Assembly: GCA_029962745.1 (NCBI GenBank)
Contig: CM057154.1
Span: 30,043,763-30,107,762, forward strand
Direction of reading: 5' to 3'
Source of the DNA: Echinometra lucunter
Taxonomy: Eukaryota > Echinodermata > Echinoidea > Camarodonta > Echinometridae
Length of the DNA: 64,000 nucleotides
A program made the position numbers and the translations under genes. The notes beneath the pieces were generated by a model. The model did not search any database, had not been told where the DNA came from, and saw nothing but the letters and a program-made list of their open reading frames with translations. Of the stretch, positions 41,522 through 51,300 are shown in pieces (the stretch's first letter is position 1; each line of letters starts with the position of its first letter).

Positions 41522-44500
41522 TTGTTTGTAAATTTCTACCAGCTCTTTTTACTTTGCTTACTGTAAAATGCGCATATATGTAAACAGTGACTGTAATTCT
41601 GTAAATGCATTTCTCAACTTTGTTCAGTATTATGATGTTGTCAGTCAGTAATCAATTCAGGATTGATGTTTCTTTTCCAAATTGGCAACTTCTTGTTTTC
41701 TTGTGGCAGGACTGTTTTTTGGTGTTGGTACATGTGTGGTATTTTGTTGAATATGTCCAATATATCTATCTGTTCCTGACATTACTGTTGGAGGAAATAT
41801 GTCTCAATTTCTTAAATCATGTTCCCTAGTTTTGAGTCATTCTGACTCATTTTATGCTCTCAAAAATTCAAAACCTCTGTATTACATGTTGCAGACATGT
41901 CATTCAATTGGAAATCACTCAGTAAGAAAAATTTTCAGTTCAAAATTGGGATAGATTTAATATGACTTCAAACTAGTTATCAGCTGAATTTTATTGAATG
42001 ATAAAGCAAGACATTCTGTAGCATCAGAAAGAACTGTCATTTCAGTTTCTGATTTGTATGATAGAAATTGTACATATGCATGGCTGTTTTTTCAAAATTA
42101 TCTGAAATACTTCCGTTGAGACATATTTCTATTGGTATGTGGATATTCAATACCTTGTTTTTCTTTGTTTGGTGACTGTCTTGTCTTTCTTCACTTTCCA
42201 CTGCTTCTTTGCAACCTCACAGAAAAACACTCAGTCCTCCTATGACATTTGACCCTACTCACTATGCACAGCTAACCCACACCAATCCTGCTGACTTTCC
42301 TAACATTCAAGTATCATCACCACCCCTCCCTAGCCTTAAGAATTTAGTGACTTCTCCACCATCAGCCACAGCCACGCCTATTTCCATAGCTCCGCCCACT
42401 TCCATAGCTCCTCCTACTTCCATAGCTCCTCCTATATCCAAAGCCACAACCTCCCAGGTTTCCCCTCCTGTCACAAAGCCAAGCCTCCAACCTCTAGCCC
42501 CAAAGGTTGAGGAACAGAGAGATATACCAAGTCTAAGGCCAAGTCCTGTATCACAAGATGCCTTAGAAGCTGAAGTAAGGGGTTCACACACCAGTCTCCA
42601 ACATGAAAGGTATGATCAGAGTAATGATTTTTTTTTTCCATGAGATGATGTCATTACAATCATGATAATGTCTTGTACTTTGAAAAGCTGATGAGGCATG
42701 GCAATATTTAATTGTGAAGTCTCTATATTTTGATGCTTATTTAAGAGTGAACAAACAAATTTTAGGGGACATGTTATTGAGGTATTTTATATTTATACTT
42801 TTATGGATTTCAAAATTTAATCTGATGATTAATATATTAAGCCATAAGAATAGAGTGATATACTTTGAAATCACCCTTTTTATATGCTGAACTTGTGCTA
42901 AAAATATGACTCATATCATCTTAATATTGAAAGCCCTAGCCTATTTCATCCACTTGGTTGTGGTATTATTCCAGAAATCCAATATTGTGATAGACACATT
43001 ACTCTCTTAACTATCAACATTCATTTTCTTTGAACGAAAAAGAAAAAAATCAAACTGCAGAGTATAGCTTAATCTCATCTTCATTTCATCCGACCTATGT
43101 TGCCCACTTCTATCATCTCCATATCTTTACATTTCCAACTTGATACAACAGTAAAGTAGGCTCCCCAGATAGAGCCTCCTCCTTACCTTCAGTAGACCAT
43201 GAACCAGCATGGGCGACCTTTGACCTTAGTGCATCATCGGACCTTCCTGCAGCACCAAGTCCGAAAGAAGGCTTTGATCTCTACATTGATGGTGTCCGCT
43301 TCCTGCCTGATAATGCTACTATAATCAAGGTTTGCTGTATTTGCAATTTATATCAGAAATGATGACTATGAAGAGAGATTAATTCTTAGGATTATGTCCA
43401 TATGTTCATGTAGCCTGTAGATATTAATGCTGTATTCATTCCTATTAGGCAAAAGAGCAAACAGATTTCAATATTTGCGTACTCCATCCTGTGGATATAA
43501 CAGTATGTGTTAGAGGAAGAGATATCACTACGATAGAAAGGTGGTTTTTGTCCTGCTTCATCAGCTTTCATCTATGTTAAAGAATTTCCTTCTTTTTGTT
43601 TCATCAGAATAAGATAAAGATAGAGCATATGTCAGATATTGTGCCCATCAAAAAAATGGTGAGCCCTGATTGCATGATATACGAATAAACCCCACATTTT
43701 GTAAGTTTTAGTTGATTTTTTTTTTCAATCTATTTAAGACTATAAGCTTGAGAATGTCATTAATAAAAATCAGTGAAATTATTTGTCCTGAATAAATCAT
43801 CTACAGTAAGTCATCATACTTCATTCTGTTCATAACGAAAATCAGGTTACAGTTACAGGAAGGTTTACCAAGAAAGGGCAGAACATACCCCTTGACCTTT
43901 ATGCCCTGCCTGACGTGACCTCTCATGCCCGATGCCCTGAGTTCACCTACCGGGCAAGGTTTGAACATGGACAACCAGACCAGCTTCTGGAGTTGAGAGT
44001 CTGGACGGTAGATAGATGCACCCATCAGCTGGTCGTCATGGGAGTGTGTCTCCTCAAGGTCTATAATGACAGAACCAAGAAGGTATGTTAATTCTTGCGT
44101 TTCACAATGCACGCGCCACCAACGTCCGTACCATGAGAGGCTTGTTTTCCCACTTGCAGGTCAACAGTTATTTTCAAGATAGCAGATGCCACAAGTGAGA
44201 GTTGACCAATTGAAGAAATATTTAATGACCGAGGGATCCCAAGTGCAGGAAGAAGAAGGATGAGTTAGCGGAACTAGCAGTGAGAGCCCAGGGAAAATAT
44301 GAAGTGTTAGAAGTCTGTAATCACTTAGAATAGGAGCAGAAAAGGCAACTAGTGCTAGGTGTTGATGGTACTGTTGTCGACCTGTCTCCTAAAACTAACA
44401 TGCTAGAGTGACTGTTTCAACTGGACCAAATGAGGGCGCAAGGATTGCGAAATGTGAGAATTCATGGACACGTGTAATTCTACTGGTCCACTCACAAGTC

Positions 44501-46041
44501 GCTTTTATGTTAATTAGGAGTATATTTGAACTCACAATATCTTTTTATGGAAGTAATATTTAGAGCTCATGTTGAGAATATAGTAGTGACATGGAACCCC
44601 TGATGTAACAAGCAAAATGTCTGTTGGTGATTGGTACATTTTAAGTGGGAGAACAAAAGAGTTGGTGATTATTACCTGCCCTATAAGATATCTCTGCCCT
44701 ACTTTGGTAAAAGGAAGCAAGTGACATTTTCATGGAAAATGACCTTTTTATTGATTTGGCATATTTAGGGTATGCTTTGTATAACTGACAAAGCCATTAA
44801 TCACAGATTTGACACATTTCTGAAATATTTTGGTGACAAAAAGGAAGCATTGCGCCAAATTGCCTGGAAAACTTTGGTAAAACGAAGCAAGCTAAAGCAA
44901 ATAACATTAGTTCTGATCACAAATTTCCATGTTGTAGGGCCTGGTCAAAAACATGTTTTTATTTGCCAAAGTAGGGCAGATCTGCTTCTTCAATGTGATG
45001 ATTGAAGATTTAATAAACTTCTTTGAATCACTGGTTACATGAGATCTCTTCAAGAAAAGCATGTAAAAGAGCATATCAACAGATATCAATTTTGCATGTT
45101 GTTAATATGTGTATGCCTTATTCACACTACAGCTGAACATTGGAGGTTATCAGTTGCGTCTGAGATCAGGCTACCCTGCCTCTCATCCACCTATCCTCCC
45201 CCAGGTTCTTGATCACGTCCCAGCTGTACCAGGGTGCTCCATCCTTCTCAGACTCCTACCACTGTCAGAGGTAGTTTAGCCTCTTCTCTACCCCTAACTT
45301 CGATCATTCAAGAATTTGAGTGTTGCTATTTGCTCACGTACTTTGTTTCAGTGACAGATTTGTGAAATATCTTTCAGAGTTGTTTCAGTTTAATGGATAA
45401 ATTTGATCATGGTATTTAAAGTCACACTACATAGTGTTTTGCAAGACTTGCCACCCACAGTTCACAGGTGTTATAGGCTCTGTATATGCATAATAAATCT
45501 GTTCCATGTACAACCCAAACTCTTCCACAGTTTTAAACAATAGTCATTTTTGCATCAAGAAACCCTTGTGACTTTCATAATTCTGTTTAGGGAATCACTT
45601 ATATCACAGCATAAAATTTGTGTAAGATTTGTAAAGTTCTTTATGCGTAAAAAGTGGTTGGTTTTACAAGATTCATGCAGGATGGATTTTTCCCCCATAG
45701 TTCTTCCATACAAGATACCTCTTACTCGTGTTCATAAGCCCTCATGCTTTCCACTGTAAATTAATGATATTGTGGGATTGTTTAACTACTGATTTTTGCA
45801 GGACTTCAGTGAGGCACCTTCCTACAGTAGTGGATTCTATCAGTCGGATGCTTGCAAACCAACAGAGTCGGAAATCAGTGTGATTCAACATTACAAAGCA
45901 AAGCAGAATTGGGGGGAGAGAGTGAAAGAAACAGCACTAGCATTGGCAAGAAGTGAAGGTATGTTATCTACCAGTATGTGTATCAGGAGGTAGATTATGT
46001 TTATTAAAAATTATTGTTCTATACCTCATTCTCTCCCCCTT

Positions 46042-46073
<32 letters not shown>

Positions 46074-46151
46074 CCACCCACTCTTGATATTTCCTATCTC
46101 TCTCTCTCTATGTCTATCACTTCTGTCCCCTTCTCTCTCTTCTACTTCTCT

Positions 46152-46226
<75 letters not shown>

Positions 46227-48300
46227 GACTCTCTGTCCCATATTTCCAGTATCTTCAATACCTTTTCTCTTGCAAAATTTTCATGTTTGTATTTCTTGAC
46301 ATTGCAGAATCACAAGCAGAAAATCATTTTCATATTCTTATTCAAATGATTTTTTTTCTGGGGAATAAAACAACAAATTATTTATAAGTGCATAGGACAT
46401 TTTTTATATTGGATTTGAATGTTGTGTTTCATTAATTCACTCTCGCACTTATAGATTTATTCCTATTTTCACTTCAAGATGTCAAAAAATCCGCCTCCGT
46501 CTTGGACAAGGGACATGACACAGAAACAGCTAGCAACCAGGAAGAACACAAGATGGCTGACCCCTGGTCCAAGATGTCCGACGGAGAGATATCAAGCTGG
46601 ATGATGAAGAGACTGCAAGCCAAGGGCCTACCTCCAGAGAGCTTCCATCCACTACTAGAGATTGAACGTTGCGTCGATTATGAGAAAGATGCGGGGGTTG
46701 CCATCAAGATCAGAGCAGCTTTTGGTTTACAAGGTGTTTATTTATTAATGTCATTCAAATAATCTGTCAGTTCTTACAGTCTTAATTGACTTTTAAAAAA
46801 TATAATAGATCTAGGATTTTGAATAGGCATAATGAGCATGTGCTTCATAAGTATGTAACCTTGTTGGATTTGTAACTATTCCGTTTATGTGACCCATTTC
46901 ACAATAGAAAAGCCTGAAAAGAATGATTTTCAATTATACCTGCTAGGCTACACATGTCAACAGTTCCCAGTGTAGTTCATTCTTTCATTTTATTCAATTT
47001 TCTGAACCTGGTACAGCATTGAATTTCCTTCAGATAAAGAAAGGGGACTTTTTTAATTTACCTTGTTTAAGTTATTACAGTATCTGAAAGGCTCTCTTGA
47101 TATCATCAGTTTCCTTTTATATCTCTGTCTCTAGCTGAAAAGTGTTACAGCATTGTGCTTACCAGACTCCTGCATGGTCCAACAGCATCTCAGCAGACTT
47201 CACAGTCCAAAGGTGGTAGTTCTAATAGGTCTGAGGCCTTCTTGACCAAAGAGATGGACCTTGACAGCCTCATGAAGGCACCAAGATGGAAAGACCAGGC
47301 AATGGTAAGTCCTGTGGCAGTACATATCACTCCTTCATAATTTCCTCTGATTATGTTTTAAAACGAGAGCCTTCTGACTCTGGGAGACAGCAAAAAGCAA
47401 ATCATAAGTGCTCGCAATACTGAGGGCTTTCATTATTTCTTGTTGCAGGTTTTGCGGCCCATCTATGATGAAAAATCAGTACTACTGCTTCAGTTCTTTA
47501 GTCTAGAGGTAGTCTACAAGATAGACCCGTCAGGACTCACCAAGGGTGTGGTCCAAGCTCCAAAGGGCAAAGGGTGTCTCTCGCTTGATAACGCCTCCTT
47601 CCTTGGCTGGAGTCTGCTCCCGATATTTGACAGGAATTGTGTCATCCAAGGAACATTTGTCATCCCTATCTTTCAAAGTAAAGACAAGGTACATGTAATT
47701 AACACTAACCTTGTAATACATGATAGAAAATCAAACTTGTGACATCTTTATTTTACACTAACTTGATGAAAATTGATTGGCCTACAACTTTTTGCCGCCT
47801 CATATACTATTTGCTTATGCATTAAAAAAAAGAATGTGGGGGTTACCGCTAGGGTTTGCTGCTTTTAATGTAAACAAGCCTTCAGATTTAAAGACAAGAA
47901 AGATAGAAAGAGCAAAAAAAAATAGTTGGGATGAAGTAGCTATACTTCACATGTGTCCTCTATACAGTACTCCTCTCCAGTCAATCCACCTCTCTTCCTG
48001 TTTCCTTCCCTGTCTCCAGCCGTTCTTAAAGGGTCTCATGGATGCCCCTAGCCTGGACTCCTGGATGAGAGTCTCTGTAGAGAAGAAGCTGATTCAGGTC
48101 CACTCAAGTCATCCCTCGGCCATTGTATCCATGTGGGATGGTCACTTCTATCAGGGACAGAATGTCCCTTTACCAGTAAGTTAAGATTGCCAGTCACCTG
48201 TTAAAATCAATAATTTCACCAGTGCCTGGCAAAGAGTGCTTGGTATATCTGATTTATATCCTTCATCGAAAAATTACTGACTAAAATGTACATTGTAAAG

Positions 48301-48348
<48 letters not shown>

Positions 48349-51300
48349 GAATATTAATTCACCATCTTTATGATCTTTGTCCAAAGCCACATAATGCACA
48401 CACAGACACACTCATAGGGGACATTAGCATATTGATCTGGTGGCAATATTGTGATAGAATTATCAATTGCTGTGAAGTCAAATGGAGTTTATCCAGAATG
48501 TACTTATATCCCTCTGGACATCATGCAATATAGCTTTTTTCTTTATGTTGGAAGTATTTTCATGTCATGTTAGCCCTCTGTGGCCAATTCTTGCACAGAA
48601 ATTTTTTGATATGGGATGTTAGGTTTTATATTTGTTTGGTGTGAAAAAAAAAGATGTTTATGTATTCCTATCACAACTCTGTATACAACAGTAAATAAGA
48701 AAAACGATTTATGCTATTCCATTTTCACCTTCTCTAACTTATGTGCAGAGGAGAGATTATTTCTTAGACCTCGTTGGTGATTTCAACAAGTTCTCCAGGA
48801 CTTCTCAAGATAAGAGTGGCAATCCCTTGAATCAGATTGTCCTACGTAGCCTGCCCTCTGCAGTCCAATCAGAGGGATTGAGTGGTGAGAAGTACCTCCA
48901 AGAAAAGCAGAACTTTGAGGAAACCATGCACAACATTGTCACAGAACTAGTGGTGAGCATGCATATGTACCCAAATATTCCCTCCAAGCTCCCATTGACA
49001 AGGGTAAAAGAAATGGTGTAAGAATATTGGAAATAGTTCCATGCAGAAAGAGAAATGAGGCATTAATTGAGTAAGCTTTAGTGACCACCTGTCTATATAA
49101 AAATCACTTTTTAACCCATTGAAAAAGATTTCATTTTGGTATAACATGCACTTTGAATAGACCCCAGGCTTATTACTGTTTCTCTCTTCCTTTGAGAGGT
49201 TCACAGTGCTGGGAGAAACTTTGACAGGTATTTCACCATACCTATGAAGCGTTGCAGCGCTTCTACTGACTCTGGGACAGGCATATTCTGGACAGCTGTC
49301 ACTTTGTCCGGATCTGCCTTTAAACCGTCCTTGGTCATGACATGTCCCATGAATTTCACTTTGTCAGCTTTGAAGTCGAACTTGTCGGGATTCAGTCTAA
49401 TTCCCCTCTCGGTGCATCTCTCGAGGAACAGCTGGAGGTTACGATCATGATCGCGACTAGCATCTGCCACTGTATCTCCGCGGCCAACGATCAAGATATC
49501 GTCCGCTATCTTGTACATTCCAGGTAAACCCTCCAAATTCTGATCAAGGTGACACTGAAAAATCTCGGGTGCCGGACTGATGCCGAAAGGCATTCTCTTC
49601 CACCTAAACCGGCCCCAAGGTGTCTGAAAAGTAGTTAGGTACGAGGACTCTTCATCTAACTCACACTGTAAAAAACCTTCCTTGCAATCAGCCTTTGTGA
49701 AAACTTTCACATTACTTAGCATAGGTAACACATCATCTATGGTAGGAAGGGGATAATGGCCCCTCTTCAATGACTTGTTCAGGTGTTGGGGATCGATACA
49801 AACCCTAACCTTCCCACTAGGCTTCTGAACAACTACCAAGCCAGATACCCACTCTGTAGGTTCTGTGACTTTTGAGATCACATCTAACTTCTCTAGCCTT
49901 TCTAACTCATCTTTCAACTTCTCTTTGACACTGATTGGTACTCTTCGGGGAGGCATAATCACTGGCTCTACACTATCATCTGTGTGCAAATGAACCTGTC
50001 CTGGCATCTTACCTAGACCCGAAAAGATCTCACTGTATGAATCTAACACTTCCTGCTTAGTTGCAAAATCAGGTGCAACCTTGGGACCTGACTGAGGACC
50101 TATAACAGCAATATTCTCATATTTCACCTTAATGAGCTTCATTACCTGTGCTGTTTGCGCACCAATTAATGGTATGCAATTCTGATTTACCACAACAAAT
50201 TCTACGTCATAACTCATGTGATTCTTTGGGTTTTGTACCCTGATCATGCATGTACCTATTGACATAATACTTGCTGTACTGCCATAGAGGTTTAGCTGTT
50301 TTCTGTTATCTACTACAGACACACCATCAGGTACCTCTTTCTTAGGTAATACATTTACTGTAGCTCCACAATCTACCTGCATTGATACCTCCTTTCCTTC
50401 TAGTAGGAATTTTGCAACAATTTTCTTTTGTATTGACTTTCTTCATTTACCATCATTATTTCATCTTCTGAGTCAACGTTAACAGCTTTCACTTGTCTTT
50501 CTGTTTTCTTTTGGAATCTACTTTTTTCTTGGCCAGCTGTACACTTTTTTTGGAAGTGGTTTTTCTTACCACACTTTTTACATGTCTTCCCAAATGCTGG
50601 ACATTTTTCCTTTTGGCGAGCATGGCTCTGTCCACAGAATTTACAATCTTTGACAAGTGACCGTGACATGTCTTTCCTTTCACCCCGAGGTCCTTTTGGT
50701 TTCACATATGCAACAGAACCATTAGACATTGCCTGCATTTGGGCCTGAGTAGCATCATGGGCTTTACATATTTGGATACATCTATCAAGTGTAAGGCCAG
50801 ATTCTTGCAACAGCTTTTTTCGAAGGCCTGAGTCTGTTACCCCACAGACGATACGGTCTCTTAACAAATCAGACGTCAGAGATCCGTAGTCACATGATTT
50901 TATGAGTGACTTTAATTTAACCACATAGACATCAAAGGCATCATTGCCTTGTACACAGTTATTAAACTGGTATCGTTCATATATAACGTTTGTTTTGCCT
51001 GTGCAGTATTCTCCCCATAACGTGAGCACCTTGCCCATATCTTTCTTATCTTCCTCACTCTCATATGGTAAATTGTTGTGGATGTCCAAAGCATCGATAC
51101 CTATACAAGTGATAAATGTGGCAACACGCAACTCCCCAGACTTCTCATTGAGCCCTGTAATGATTTCGTAACTATCCCAGAGTTGTTTAAACTTCATCCA
51201 ATTGCTTCGCAAATCACCCGTGACATGGAGTGGTGGGGGCAAAGGAACATTTGATGTTGCCATGCTTAACACTCAAGGCATCAACAATTCTACCAAAAAT

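Noticed and set aside
44590..44985. Possible inverted repeat with CTGCCCTACTTTGG and CCAAAGTAGGGCAG
   Set aside because: Only short outer matches are inverted and part of the interior looks directly repeated; too weak to call an element with limits.
45997..46299. Ser/Leu-rich open frames
   Set aside because: Product of (CT)n simple sequence.
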